From Mimachlamys varia (Eukaryota > Mollusca > Bivalvia > Pectinida > Pectinidae), in contig OX392534.1 of NCBI GenBank assembly GCA_947623455.1, positions 6,520,001-6,584,000 on the forward strand: DNA of 64,000 nucleotides. The letters run 5' to 3'. The notes beneath the pieces were generated by a model. The model was not told where the DNA came from and searched no databases. It saw only the letters and a list, made by a program, of their open reading frames with translations. Below, in pieces: positions 23,180 through 35,930 of the stretch (within the stretch, counting starts at the first letter, position 1; each line of letters begins with the position of its first letter). The position numbers and the translations under genes were made by a program.

Positions 23180-24129
23180 AAAAAAAAAAAAAAAAAATTA
23201 AGGATATAAATGACTAGTCATGATTTTATATTAATATGATTTTCTTTTTCTATCTTATATTTTTGATTTTATAATTTGGGTTTGTATTTTCCTCTTTGCA
23301 AGGAACAAATCATAATTTTCAAAATGTGAGTGATTTCATCTAGTATCATCAGATGTCAGATGTTACATTTGTTTAAAATTACATGGGTTCGTAAAGTAAG
23401 ACCCTAGCTTTACCGACAAAGTAACAAAAATCGATTTTATGGCTTTATATAAAACTGTTGATTACACGAATATTGTCTCTAGGTAGGTTACCATGGTAAC
23501 ACGACAGCCATAGTAATTAGATTGATCATGACGTGTGTACTTGCATGTTGTGTCATTTTGTGTTGACATTGGTAAATGTGATCCTCGTGTTCTGCTTGTG
23601 TAGTTTTTATCATTGGTATATTTGATCCCTATTTGATGTTTACATTGGCCTGACGCAATTATTGCTCGACAAATCAGGTACACTGTACATTCCTGTTTTT
23701 CTTATCAAAGTTTATTATTATCTAGCGGCGTATATTTTGTTTTGTTAAAAATATATGGTATATTTATATTGTGATTTCAAATGATAAAAAAATACATGTA
23801 CCTGCCGTGTGAATCTAGGTCAAATCAAGTTATGTCACGTGAGCACATTTATTTCTCACAAAGAACTTGTTTTTCAAACAGAGAATAACAAAAACTGTTG
23901 ATTTGTGATAAGATAAATGCTTTTATTCAACACAAGCAGCAATTGAAAGCATATTTTGCGAGCTGTTGAAAGCATGGTTCTTTTGTCAAGCAATTTGGGT
24001 CTTTTCAATATTTCTATGTATATTCAACTGCACCAAGAGCACCCCAAATTAAGGCAATGGAATGTTACTAAATTCATACAGGCGTTGCAGATTTGTTTGG
24101 CATTATGATTCAGTTCGTATTTGGATAAC
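23180..24129. other. No gene seen
   Basis: A poly-A run follows the MITE, then AT-rich unique sequence with chance open frames. Confidence 0.45.
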
Positions 24130-24300
24130 GTGATGTTTAATTGGATGGCGGGTGTCGTCAATGTAGCAGAAGACGCTTACTCTTTCGAAACACCTGGTCT
24201 TATTCTCTTGTACTTTTCTGAGGGTCTACATGTAAATCTTTCCTTTGTTCATATTTTGCCTCTTATCGATTTTGAGTTCGGATTATGGATTTATTTTTAG
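24130..24300 (+). mobile_element. RT-element 3' tail fragment (family R)
   Basis: Contains the family landmarks GGCGGGTGTCGTC, AGCAGAAGACGCTTACTC, ACACCTGGTCTTATTCTC, CTTTGTTCATATTTTGCC and GAGTTCGGATTATGG. It is the only clear family R copy in the left half of the window. Internally deleted between TGATGTTTAATTGGATG and GCGGGTG. Confidence 0.75.
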
Positions 24301-24384
24301 CTACTTGTATGGCCTCATGAACGGAAACCACTTTCGTTAACAGGTGATGTGGTCAACAGAAGAAAACTTCAATAATACTTTGAT

Positions 24385-24466
24385 TTATCACATCAATATA
24401 AATATGATTCTATGTTTAATTTGACTTATCACATCAATATAAATATGATTCTATGTTTAATTTGAC
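24385..24466. repeat. 41-bp tandem duplication
   Basis: TTATCACATCAATATAAATA and the following 21 bases are present twice in exact succession (24385 and 24426). Confidence 0.95.
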
Positions 24467-25550
24467 GCTATCATCATTGTAGATAATAATTATGTATACA
24501 GATGTTCCTGAGTCTGACACGGATACCAGACGCGTTTAACAGGTTGTGTGTGACCACACCTGTAATGTTTTCTATGCCCTCACAACGTCGCTAATTATTG
24601 ACACAAGAGCATAACAGCCACGTTAACAGTTTATATCGTATATAACCAATATTACTTTCTAATTGGACTTCGACCTTACGTCTATATTCAGAATTATGGT
24701 TACCATGGCAACGTGAAGCTGTATAGATACATATCCTGTCTGTTCGGCGTCCAGTAATGGTTGTGTTGGCACACAACAATGGTCTATAAAGGCCAGGAGA
24801 GTGGACTTCCGACGATGACAATATATCGATTAGGCGACATTAAACGCATCATACGTTGGCGAGCACGCGCTCCCGAGGGTAAAATGGAGGGATTGAAAAC
24901 ATCAAAACCAGATTCAGAGTAAAATCTTTGTTTTTTGGATTGAGATAGCATCACACTGTATATTAAACTACAAAGAGTATGACATCTGTGACGCAGTATT
25001 GCATTTCTGTGTGTATAGCATCCCCGGGGCAGCACTTCATCCAAGCGCTTAAGTTTATTAATAGGTAGTTATCAATAAAGTGATCTCGTCACGCCCAAAA
25101 ATTTGGTTTTAATTATTGAGATTGTAGTCTGCGTGGCTTTCATTTTGAACGAGGTAATCGTGACAGGTTAACATTGAGTGTAGATGTATTTAAACAGCAC
25201 TGTTCCGTTGTAAGGTATTCCAGTGATGGGCGTCAACATATCTTAGAGAGATGTTTTTAATTGAACAATGTAAAAGTTCATCATAAATATTATATTCTAT
25301 TCTTTTATCTTTTTATTTTGTCTAAAAGCGATGACGTTTCGATTTTATCTTAATAAGTGGTTTGAGTTTTGTATATAATATACATTTTAAACATTGAAAG
25401 GTATTTTGCAGAGCAATGTCTGTTACCTGTCGTTATTTTATAGTAATAATTATAACAATATAGAACATTTGATATAGCGCCCCTCTACATTTCATAGTAT
25501 AATTAGATACCAAATTTATGTAATCCATACAATGCAATTATGAGGACTTT

Positions 25551-25675
25551 GCAGATTTACAGAAGTTGTCCGAGGAGGACGAAATAGCTGTATGATGCAG
25601 TTAAATTCATTTTTTAGCATACTCTAACTATTACTAAATTTAAAAGGTGCAGAATATGTATGTGTTACGTCATCT
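25551..25675 (+). mobile_element. Hammerhead element relic H1
   Basis: Sense strand is plus. It shares with the other four copies the segment from the ribozyme to the ...TGTGTTACGTCATC end (ACTATTACTAAATTTAAAAG in between). The 5' side, with the catalytic CUGAUGA region, is badly eroded. Confidence 0.6.
25555..25598 (+). ncRNA. Degenerate hammerhead ribozyme motif H1
   Basis: Stem II GTCC-GAGGA-GGAC and the GAAA-TAGCTGTA-TGATGC half are intact except C15.2 to T. The CUGAUGA box and the 5' strand of stem I are lost, so it cannot be active. Confidence 0.5.
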
Positions 25676-26019
25676 TTAATAAGTACTCAACTGTACTACA
25701 AGTCCTATTCCACCTTGCATATACCTCCTTATGTGTGCATGCATTTGGGTGTGCTGGAAATGTATTGTGCTCTATCAGTAGTGTGGCCGTGCATCCATCA
25801 GCATCATTTTAGTGCCACCGCACTTGAATGCTGCAATATAGATATCGCAACATCCACCCAACAACCGTATTATACTCATCCTGGGTTGTAGGTGTGGGCA
25901 GGAAAACAAAACACTTTCTCCTATCCTATGTTTTCCCCCTATGGTTGCCATATCTCTCAGAAAACAAGTTTGTTACGTGTGGTTAAAGTGTCTCCAAGGA
26001 AACGTTTACCGGAAACTAT

Positions 26020-26380
26020 TTGCCAAAATCCCAATCTTTTTAAATGCAGATCTTTACTTTTACTCCGTTGCTAAGGATCTGACAACATCACAGTAAGAGG
26101 TCATGCATGTTCTGATTGCCTTTACATTGTCTGCACTTCACACTAAAGTCGAAATGTCTGAGTGAGGGTGTCATCTATAGCAGGTCATTCGTTACAACAT
26201 GCATAATAGCTTATTGTTACGGAATGACTTCACGCACAAATGTGATTATACGAATTTTTCGTCCACCAACATTCTCTTTCAAGATCCAGTAAGCTGTAAT
26301 TTGACTGGCTAATACAAACGTTCACAGGAACATGACCCGATATGGGAAGTTGTCAGATCATGTGTTGGTAGTTTATGATA
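26020..26380. mobile_element. Foldback element, family F copy B
   Basis: Matches copy A (16400-16812) in opposite orientation: AAGGATCTGACAACATC, AAGAGGTCA and TTTGACTGGCTAATAC (TTTGATTGGCTAATGC in copy A). Its own arms are inverted, GGATCTGACAACATC against GAAGTTGTCAGATC. More diverged than copy A. Confidence 0.55.
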
Positions 26381-27291
26381 AAAATGTTGTATCTTTGATT
26401 TTCTGTTTTATTTTCTAATCTTAACTTCCAAAAACTTCTTCAACTCAACTCATTCAAGATTTTTTTTAACTGAGAGCATATCTCAAGTCAAGAATTAAAC
26501 ATACCTTGTCACAACACTTAAACCCTTAAATCAGATATGCCTCTAAATGGAAACAAAATAAGTAGTAAAGCACTTTAACGACGTTCATGTATTCTTGTTA
26601 AAATGGGATTATGACTATGTGTACGGTGTTTTGGAAATAGGCACGATGCCTTCCCTTATCTTTTGTCTGTCGTACCTGATCTGAATTTGTTTTTGGTCCT
26701 TGTTTGGAGATTATATGGAATTATCCATACACAAATTTCCAACATCATCCCGAAATGCTTTACATTGAACCTTTCTAGTTCGCCTTCCAATTGACTATAA
26801 AGTGTGTTTGCTAACAAGGATTGTAAAACCATATTACCCAGTTCAGTTTTAACCTATTTATTCATAGCTTTTATGTACACCAACTGCTCCCAATTTCGGA
26901 TTTGAGACTGGACCTAAGATGATGCGTTCGTTAAAAGTTTCGTACGCCTGAATTAAATAATCTTCTAAGCTACGGTCAGAAAATAATTATTTAAGGTTGT
27001 AGTATTTTGTTTTACACTTGTAACCTATGGGTTCGATACATTGAAAAAGTTTATTTTCATTTTATGATTGATGCTGTTTTAACTATATAAAACACGTTAA
27101 ACATTGCATATTGGCAACATAGTCTTTTTTTATTACAATTACTTCAAAGTAAAAGTATTATAAGGTACCGACTGAAAGGTTAATTAGTTATGCATATGGA
27201 TTTTAAGCACAAAATGTAAGCGTGCTTCAACTTGAGCCTCCGTGTAAAGAGGACCATTTTGAATTCAATATAATGATACAACAATTTATCT
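26381..27291. other. No gene seen
   Basis: AT-rich unique sequence without supported exons. Confidence 0.45.
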
Positions 27292-28896
27292 TTAAGGACT
27301 AGGTACAGGACAATTCAATATGGCGGAGGTGTTTTTACCAAAACTTGTTATTTTATTAAATACTGCAAAATGCATGACCAAAATAGACCACAAAGTACAT
27401 TTTGTGATGGAGAATCAATAATTTCAACCATATTTTGGTACGTTTGGTGGTTTTTCTGATATTTGATGTTATATGTCTAAAAACGCGTGCACGTTTGCAG
27501 AATACTGCGAAAGATAATAAAAACAATGAATATCATTTTTTGTTACTTTAATATACACAGAATGATAGACGAGCCTTCGATTTTTGAATAAATCTCTCTT
27601 TCAATTGAAAACCGCAGAACAAGAGAACGTACTCGTCACATGAATGGCAATTTACGTACATTTAGGACACCGATTACATCTGGATCAAATTTTAAAAATT
27701 TCCATCGCCGATCGGCAAATTTATGTGGCACGCCGAATAGCCAAAACAAAAATCTTACCGTCTGCGGTATGACGAGTTATGACATTATGTCAGATCTCTT
27801 AAATCAAACATCTTCCCGTAGCATGTAGCGAACAATTATCCTATGCCCTCCATTTTGAACTATTTACTGTTTTAGATATTCATACGCCTTACTTAGAGGC
27901 ATGGTGAAACATCGACAAAATTAACAATTAAATTGGATTCAAGCATGCAGTAAAGGTAAATGCTACTTGGTATATCGTCACAATGCAAAAACTGCCCGTT
28001 CCTATCACGATGAATTGTTTTTAGCGATTGCCAGTTTTCCATTTTTGGGCGAATGTATAGCACGTGAAAATATGTTGTTCGGCACTTCCGGCAGTGTTTT
28101 TTAGGTAATTTAATGATTTTGAAAGAATTGTCAACAAAGTTTAATTTGTGTTGTATAAATTCTGATGGAATTCGTATATATTATACACTTCCGCATGGAT
28201 CGGACAGTATTAACTCACTGATTATACCGATTCGTTCTCGGCTTCGCACCTGTCAAACATCGCTGGCGTAAATTGTTGCCATCGTAAACATGTGTGGCAG
28301 TTGAGGCACATTGGTATCAAAATACATTTCTCAAACTTTATTAGTAATTAGGTAACCGTATCGTAAATGTAAATTACGTTATGTCGGTGTTATTATTTTA
28401 ATTTTATACCTTTTTTGACACGAAACTTACATTTACATGACAAATGACCTATTCAATATAAAATAATGCCCCTATATTGCCCCCACGAGATACAGGTAAC
28501 TACTTTTACCTGAACTGAAAACAGCATGCAATGGACGACATTTTTTAGAGGGGGTACCTGTGTATTTCTCCCTGATACTCTGATTTACAGAACAAAATAG
28601 AAATTTTAACACTGGGTTATCATTCTATGAACATTGCAGTAACTTTGTATTATTTTTTTGAAATGTTTCAAGTAACTATATGAAACATATTTGCGCACTC
28701 CCATTTCGATATTATTTACTGAATATTTTTTTCCTAAGTACAGATTTTTTTTAATTTGGGGGGCTTAATTGCATTTTATATCAATATTTAACATAATGGG
28801 ATAAAGCTTATGCCATGTATTGGAAGGAAACATTAAAATCTCAATATTACCATTTTCATCCAGGTAACAACCAATATGGCTGTACCTAGTCCTTAA
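27292..28896. mobile_element. Candidate 1.6-kb TIR element with TTAA flanks
   Basis: TTAAGGACTAGGTACAG (27292-27308) and its perfect reverse complement CTGTACCTAGTCCTTAA (28880-28896) bound the segment. TTAA at both outer edges suits a piggyBac-type target (TA is also possible). Both ends have AATATGGC a few bases inside. No transposase-like open frame lies between them, so it would be non-autonomous. With TIRs this short, chance pairing cannot be ruled out. Confidence 0.5.
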
Positions 28897-29828
28897 TATA
28901 TGCAAAAATGTTTTGATCAAGAACAGTTATATTGAAGAAGTTTGGTAAATGATTCCTCTATCAAAATAAAGTACATTGTTTACCTTTTATCCACATGGAA
29001 TCATTAAACAAAAACTTTCTGGACAAAAAGCTTAATAAGCGACTACATTTGTTAAGGTAACTACATTTGACGGAGACGAATATAACACAACTTTGTTCTG
29101 GCGTTTTAAATTACACACTAATAAACACATCCCTGTTAAAATGTTTTCAAGTATTGTTTAATAGTAATAAAAAACGATTGTTTTTGCTAATGATTTTTTT
29201 TAAGCAAAGAAGCCCCAAACGTAAATAATACTCGTATATATACTATTTTCCGTGCCGTTACTGTATTGAACATTGTGCATGGACTGACAATGAAGCCTTA
29301 ATTTAATTACTGATTTGAATGCAGTCAAAATATGCCTATTTCCCAAACAATTTTTCCTATTATGTCGTATAACCTGGAAAATCAGAGCACGCAAAAAGGG
29401 ATGACGTCATATACCACTATGTTTGGCGCGATATTTGGTATCCAAATTCTGATTGGTTGAAGATATTTGAAGATGAAATGACAGCACACTGTGATATAGC
29501 TTATAAAAATGTTAACAATTTTTTTATATTAAATTTTAAGGAATGATCACATTGTTTTATAAATTTTACAGAAAAATGTATGCAGACAGATATTGCATCA
29601 ACCGCTTTGCAGATTTTTGCAAAGTGTAGACATTGTTTTGAGTAAATATCGTATGCTTCATAAAAAATTGTGGTCATCCCAGAAATAATTGAATTCAATC
29701 AAAGTTCTAATTACATCCAATTTAGTTTTGATGCTTAAATGGTCTATTCGTCTAGTTGAATGAAATAGGTGAACTAATAGTATTTGAGGTTGCTAATATC
29801 ATTTGTGGTTGTTAAAAGTATTTGTAGA

Positions 29829-30085
29829 GATGACGTAACACACACATGTGCTGCAACTTTTGAATTTAGTAATAGATACAGTGTGCCGAAAAAAATAATT
29901 AAACTGCATCATACAGCTGTTTCGTCCTCCTAGGACTCTTAAGTGATGCTAGGGGCCAAAAAGTGGGAATCCAAAATAGTTCTAAACTAATGTAGAAGCA
30001 GAAGGGTTATGTGCGTAAAACCCCTTTAATTTATGAATTTAGAAGTAAAAATAAACTAGTTCTATATAATTTCAAATAATGTACT
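29829..30085 (-). mobile_element. Hammerhead element copy H2
   Basis: One of the two longest copies of the family. On the plus strand it runs from GATGACGTAACACACACA through the inverted ribozyme to TAAACTAGTTCTATATAATT. It aligns along its whole length with 32376-32620. Confidence 0.75.
29906..29949 (-). ncRNA. Mutated type I hammerhead ribozyme H2
   Basis: 44 nt on the minus strand: stem I GCATCA/TGATGC perfect, stem II GTCC-TAGGA-GGAC perfect, GAAA box intact, stem III ACAG/CTGT with cleavage-site A. The catalytic CUGAUGA box reads CTTAAGA; loss of G5 should abolish cleavage. Confidence 0.7.
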
Positions 30086-31659
30086 ACGGAATGTGTATAT
30101 TATGTACCGTGCCACTATTCAAATGAGAGGAAGTATTAGGTTGCCATCTATAAGGCAGAAACCCACAGCCGACAATTGGGTCGTAATGACGATCGCATAA
30201 TGTAGATTTGATTTATTCTGGAAGACCCCCCCTGGCTAAGTGGTTTATTTACCGACAGGAATAATTTATTAAGAAAACAATAATGCAAACAACAAGGTTT
30301 AGAGACGCATGTCGGTTATTAATAAATACAAACTTAACAAGAACTGCAAGTGAGTGTGACATAAAAAAAAACAATAGCGAAGGGGCAACCAAGGAACGAA
30401 ACACTTAATAATTGTGATATATACATTCAACAGGCACGGATTGTAATAAAGAAAATTCAAATCTAACAATCATGACATGTTGATACCACAAGCAAGGTAG
30501 GCAAAAACAAAAGGGAATGCTGAAATTATGACATCTACAACAAGATCATTGGAGGTGATCTATATAAGGGAAAGTTAACGATCATAGAATCGATTTTATT
30601 TATACAGATATTGTCGATGGTTTTTAACCCATTTTCTGTAAATGAAGCAGAAGATTAGTTTTCGGCAGCCAGATAATATATTGACGTTTACTCCTCAAAA
30701 AAGAAATCAATTTTAAAAAGTTACTTTGTTCTATTAAGGGATAACCATATGACTTTTTAGTTAGACTATTATAATAAAACAGGGGTTTTGGTTGAAGTTT
30801 TGAGGGCCAGCTATTAGTATGCTTACATTAAGCAATACACTCAGTTTATTCCACATGGATCATATCCCGTCGAGACCAGGTAGGCAAGCTGGATATTTAT
30901 CATCAATCGCGTGTACAAGATATGATCTGCTTGACTATATTAGGTTCGTTTATAAAATATAAACGGACTTAGCTGTCCGATGTTGGTCATTTTCATACCT
31001 TGACTAAGAACATGCATAGCCTACATTAACATATACCTGAGGGTCTAACTCGCAATCATTAAACGGTTCATGGTAAGACAAATGCTGAAACTGTCACGAA
31101 ATTTGTGAAGAAAACGCTATACATGTTTCGGAAAAATCAAATATGAAGATGACTTTGAACTGCCTTGTAATAGATTCCTACGACTAGTGATACACATAAA
31201 GTCCCAGGAAGCAAATAATTACGAGGTGTATTTGGTAACGAACACTTAATTAAGTCAGATTTTGTCAACATTTATGATATCTCAATCCATGTAACGCTTA
31301 GTATTCGTGTGTGTTATAAATAAGTATTGAGGAAGTTACCTTACTATTGCTATCTGTATTAGAATATGGATAAGAATTCGGAATTGTGGATTTAAAAAAT
31401 TAGGAAAACTTGGCAAATGAACTCATGGTAAAGTTTATGTGATAATTGAATATTTTCTAGATTGTAGTTTATTGCTTAGTGTTATTGATATGTTGGAAAA
31501 GATCCAATATTTACGATGGAAGAACGTGTTATTGTACCAAGACCTTGGGACAATGCCAATAAAAGACAATCTATCAAAATTACCTTTCTTGGAATGAGTC
31601 GATGTAATATGTTCAACAGGTATACATGTTTAGAACCTGATAAATACAGGTAACTTTGT
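30086..31659. other. No gene seen
   Basis: AT-rich unique sequence; no supported exon or element ends. Confidence 0.45.
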
Positions 31660-31995
31660 CTGAAATAAGTTTATTTAAAATAGGTTTATTTTTTAAATAG
31701 GAATATGTTTGATATAGGTATATCTTTGAAATATGTGTATCTTTGAAATGTTTGAAATAGGTGTATGCATTTAATAGATGTGTGTTTGAAAAATATTTAT
31801 GATTGAAAAAGGTGTACGTTTGAAATAAGTATATGTTAAAAATTCATGTTACAAAAAGGTGTACGGTTCAAATAGGTGTATGCTTGAAATAGGTGTATGC
31901 TTGAAATAGGTGTATGCTTGAAATAGGTGTATGCTTGAAATAGGTGTATGCTTGAAATAGGTGAGTGTTTGAAAAAGGTCTATGTTTGGAGCAGG
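31660..31995. repeat. 17-bp tandem repeat with degenerate flanks
   Basis: Near-perfect GCTTGAAATAGGTGTAT units at about 31885-31965, with increasingly diverged TTTGAAATAGGTGTA-like units on both sides. Confidence 0.85.
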
Positions 31996-32375
31996 TGTGA
32001 AATCCTAAGTCTAACCTGAAACGTGACACTGACCTTTATTTGTCCCTGAAAGGTAGCATATCATCACACAATCACATTTAGTACGGATATTATGTAAAAG
32101 GGCTTTGACCTAAAGTTAGCAACCGAGCATTATCACGATGAAAAGTCAACTTTCTGATCACCTATTACCTTGGGGAAATAAGATAATATGCTCTCAAGAT
32201 AAAACATTTAACTAAAATATTATTGATAATGTGTCACAATCTTTTAGAAGATTAAAACTGTCGGCATACACATCCCTCTACTCGTATGCTGATGACAGAA
32301 ATATTTCGCCATCAGTGGTAACCTGAGTAGATGGCAATCATATTCCTGACCAGATCAATCAAATATGACTTTTAA

Positions 32376-32620
32376 TGATGACGTAACACACACATATACT
32401 GCACCTTTTTTATTTAGTAATAGATACCGTATGCCGAAAAAAATTAAACTGCATCATACAGCTGTTTCGTCCTCCGAGGACCCTTCGGTGATGCTACAAA
32501 AAGGTGATAATCAAAAATTTCTAAACTAATCTAGAAGCAGAAAGGTCAGGTGCGTAGAACTTATTTGATTTATGTTTTTAAAAGTAAAATAAAACTAGTT
32601 CTGTATATATTACGGCATCA
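32376..32620 (-). mobile_element. Hammerhead element copy H3
   Basis: Aligns with 29829-30085 from TGATGACGTAACACACACAT to AAACTAGTTCTGTATATA, same orientation, about 2.5 kb away. Confidence 0.75.
32451..32494 (-). ncRNA. Mutated type I hammerhead ribozyme H3
   Basis: 44 nt. Stems I, II and III are as in H2 (stem II GTCC-TCGGA-GGAC), GAAA intact. CUGAUGA reads CCGAAGG: changes at U4 and A9 (and tolerant position 7) make it inactive. Confidence 0.7.
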
Positions 32621-34054
32621 TGTTACACAGAGGTTAAACCTTTCTTGAAAATACCAACCCGGGCGGAATCATCAGGTTAGAAAACAACCGAGGTGAACTC
32701 ACAGATAGTTGTCTTTATTTAAGTGTCATGTGTTAAGGAATAGTATTCTGTATACTAGATATAAAATAAGAATTTTACCAGTATGATTATATATTCTAAA
32801 TGAGAATGAAAAGCAGGCACTGGCCTAATTTGTATGACAATATATATTTTTGTCTCGAGCAATTTCAACGTGTAAAACAGCCGATATTAATTTGTTTTGT
32901 AATTCACTTAAACCAATAACTAAAACAAATCTTACCTTGTTATTTTATATAAATGTCTTCGTACAGGTAAAAATCACAGATAATATCCAATGTTCAAACA
33001 AGTAAAACCAGGAGATATGGAATCTTCATCTCATTGCCGCCAGGTATACCATCCTGCTACTAAGGAATAGAGACCGTTCGTACTGTAATCAATGAACAAC
33101 GTTATTGTGAACAGGTAACTAGTGCCCACCTGTCAGGAATACGTATACAGCCAAAGTAATTAAGCATCTGCCTACTGTAGTCTTGCATTAATAGATAATA
33201 CCCACCTGTGTGGACATTTCAACAAGCTTGCCGTTGCTATGTAACAGTTCTCATCTACCTCACGTGAATAAAATAGAGCTTATAAAGGTATGATAGAAAC
33301 TTGGGTTATATCGGCGTTAGATCACGAAAGCTGATGCTCTAGTGGCTGTTGGATTGGTGTGTCCACCATTAGCGGGTGTACAGCACACCTGAATCAAAGA
33401 TAATCTCTCATTCACGGAATAGGTAGCGGCGGTATTACATGTTGTGGATTCTGGTGTTAGCCTTGCAGTATACGGATATTGTATAAAACAACACACGGAC
33501 AATCTTCAGTGAGAGAAATCATAAATCACTCATGCTGTCAACGTTTTTACATTTTTGCAATAAAAAAGTGAAATTTGATGGTAGTGACGGCTTTATCATG
33601 GTCTGGCGAATGTGTTTCTATAAAGTGGCTATTGGGCAATATCGACTCAATCCAATGTGTTAGTAAAATATTGTTCCAAATCATTAGAAGTAATTTGATA
33701 ATTGCACCTAATGAGAGTTGAAGGATTTTGTTCTTTGTAATCCAGATATTTATGCCTAGATATAGATTTTTCTGTATCAAAAGGTTTTGCACTAGTTGAA
33801 TGCAAGAGCTAGATACAGTTTTGAGAAACGGATTGAGTTAAGTTGAAATCTCATTATTAACTTTCCTTACCCATTCCCCTTCCGCCACAAACACATCATC
33901 CCTTCCCTCTCAAAATCAATAGGAAGTCTTTAAAGAATTAACAAAAATAATCAATGGCTAATACTTGATTTCACGCATTATTTCAAATGCAAGTGTTTAA
34001 ATAATGCACAGAAATTACATGCAACAGTATTGTTGGCAAGAATGTCAATAACTG
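32621..34054. other. No supported gene
   Basis: Unique sequence. Minus open frames of 61 and 81 codons (33317-33502, 33547-33792) match nothing I recognise and lack splice context. Confidence 0.4.
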
Positions 34055-34069
34055 TATCAACCATTGCGT
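34055..34069. repeat. Isolated seed of the 36-bp array motif
   Basis: TATCAACCATTGCGT, identical to part of the unit at 34942-35930, occurs once here about 0.9 kb upstream of the array. Confidence 0.7.
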
Positions 34070-34127
34070 CGAAAGTCGGGGTGGGGATATAGCGTTCAGT
34101 TCGTACGAACGTACTTATATTCACTTT

Positions 34128-34365
34128 TTGTCAGCGCTCTTGCGACTTCATTTTTGAATGGATTCTGACCAAACTTCCTATATGGGTCCAGCATGGTTAT
34201 ACCTTGAACAAGTTCGCGTTTCAGGGTGCCAAGGTCAAGGTCAAGGTCAGCGTTACTATTTATAGAAAATCTTTGTCAGCGCTCTTGCGACTTCATTTTT
34301 GAATGGATCCTGACCAAACTTCATATATGGGTTCAGCATGGGAATACCGCGAAAATAAATCTCTC
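34128..34365. repeat. 146-bp direct duplication of a dispersed-repeat-like segment
   Basis: TCAGCGCTCTTGCGACTTCA at 34131 and 34277 opens two copies that continue through TTTTTGAATGGAT, CTGACCAAACTTC and ATATGGGT(C/T)CAGCATGG. Between them is the GGTCAAGGTCAAGGTCA run often seen in dispersed repeats of molluscs (from memory, not searched). Confidence 0.8.
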
Positions 34366-34941
34366 ACGAAATATAAGTGTTAACAGTACAGGGTTTGCGT
34401 TGAAGCCGTCCCTATATCTTTTTCAAGCATTGCAACTGAAAAGGACCCCACTTATTTTCAGGACTCCCAGTTAAAACATACAGAAGGACCCTATTTATTT
34501 AGGAAAGGACCCCATTTATAAAATACCCGGCGTTAACCCTGCAGTAGTATATTTGACACCTATAGTCTTCATGTGACTATATTGCATTCTGTATTTTTCT
34601 TGAATGGGACTCCATCCAAGAAAATAATAATGTACTATGCCAATTAAACCTTCTGAACAAAGGAGAATGCTTATATATGCATTTAGATACACACATAATT
34701 ATAATCACTATCAGGAAATGAAGTTACTAGTGTGATGCGTAACCAGATACTGTTGAATGCATAACAATATATACCGTATTTATCTGGCAATGAACCCATG
34801 CCTGATAATAAGCCCATCCATGCCTATTGCAGTTCAGTGCAAATGACAACTGATGTTATTTCCATGTCCTGCAATAACCTCATCCCCCATTTTGAGTCAG
34901 AGTTCATGTGTTAGCACGCGAAGGGATTTGTATCGTTTGCG

Positions 34942-35930
34942 ATGCCTTGTTATATCAACCATTGCGTTGATCAGATGTTGATAATTATATCAACCATTGC
35001 GATGATCAGTATGTTGATAATTATATCAACCATTGCGTTGATCAGTATGTTGATGATTATATCAACCATTGCGTTGATCAGTATGTTGATGATTATATCA
35101 ACCATTGCGTTGATCAGTATGTTGATGATTGTGTCAACCATTGCGTTGATCAGTATGTTGATAATTATATCAACCATTGCGTTGATCAGTATGTTGATAA
35201 TTATATCAACCATTGCGTTGATCAGTATGTTGATAATTATATCAACCATTGCGTTGATCAGTATGTTGATGATTATATCAACCATTGCGTTGATCAGTAT
35301 GTTGATGATTGTGTCAACCATTGCGTTGATCAGTATGTTGATAATTATATCAACCATTGCGTTGATCAGTATGTTGATGATTGTGTCAACCATTGCGTTG
35401 ATCAGTATGTTGATGATTATATCAACCATTGCGTTGATCAGTATGTTGATAATTATATCAACCATTGCGTTGATCAGTATGTTGATAATTATATCAACCA
35501 TTGCGTTGATCAGTATGTTGATGATTATATCAACCATTGCGTTGATCAGTATGTTGATGATTGTGTCAACCATTGCGTTGATCAGTATGTTGATAATTAT
35601 ATCAACCATTGCGTTGATCAGTATGTTGATGATTATATCAACCATTGCGTTGATCAGTATGTTGATAATTATATCAACCATTACGTTGATCAGTATGTTG
35701 ATAATTATATCAACCATTGCGATGATCAGTATGTTGATAATTATATCAACCATTGCGTTGATCAATATGTTGATAATTATATCAACCATTGCGTTGATCA
35801 ATATGTTGATAATTATATCAACCATTACGTTGATCAATATGTTGATAATTATATCAACCATTGCGTTGATCAGTATGTTGGTGATTGTTGTCAACCATTG
35901 CGTTGATCAGTATGTTGATCACTACTCAAC
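34942..35930. repeat. 36-bp minisatellite, about 27 copies, open on both strands
   Basis: Unit: TTGATCAGTATGTTGATAA plus TTATATCAACCATTGCG. Variants alternate ATAATTATATC, ATGATTATATC and ATGATTGTGTC. Since 36 is a multiple of three, both strands stay open: a 12-residue A-L-I-S-M-L-I-I-I-S-T-I repeat on plus and I-N-I-L-I-N-A-M-V-D-I-I on minus. Each unit has inverted ATCAAC...GTTGAT segments, so single strands can fold into serial hairpins. I treat it as non-coding: no promoter, splice site or non-repeat coding flank. Confidence 0.95.

Noticed and set aside
23178..23198. Poly-A run after the MITE as a retroposon tail
   Set aside because: The upstream segment is a TIR element with perfect ends; the A-run lies outside its TTAA border and no retroposon body precedes it.
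26034..26074. Possible splice exon in the plus frame at 25892-26074
   Set aside because: Part of it overlaps foldback family F copy B, and no acceptor/donor pair supports an exon.
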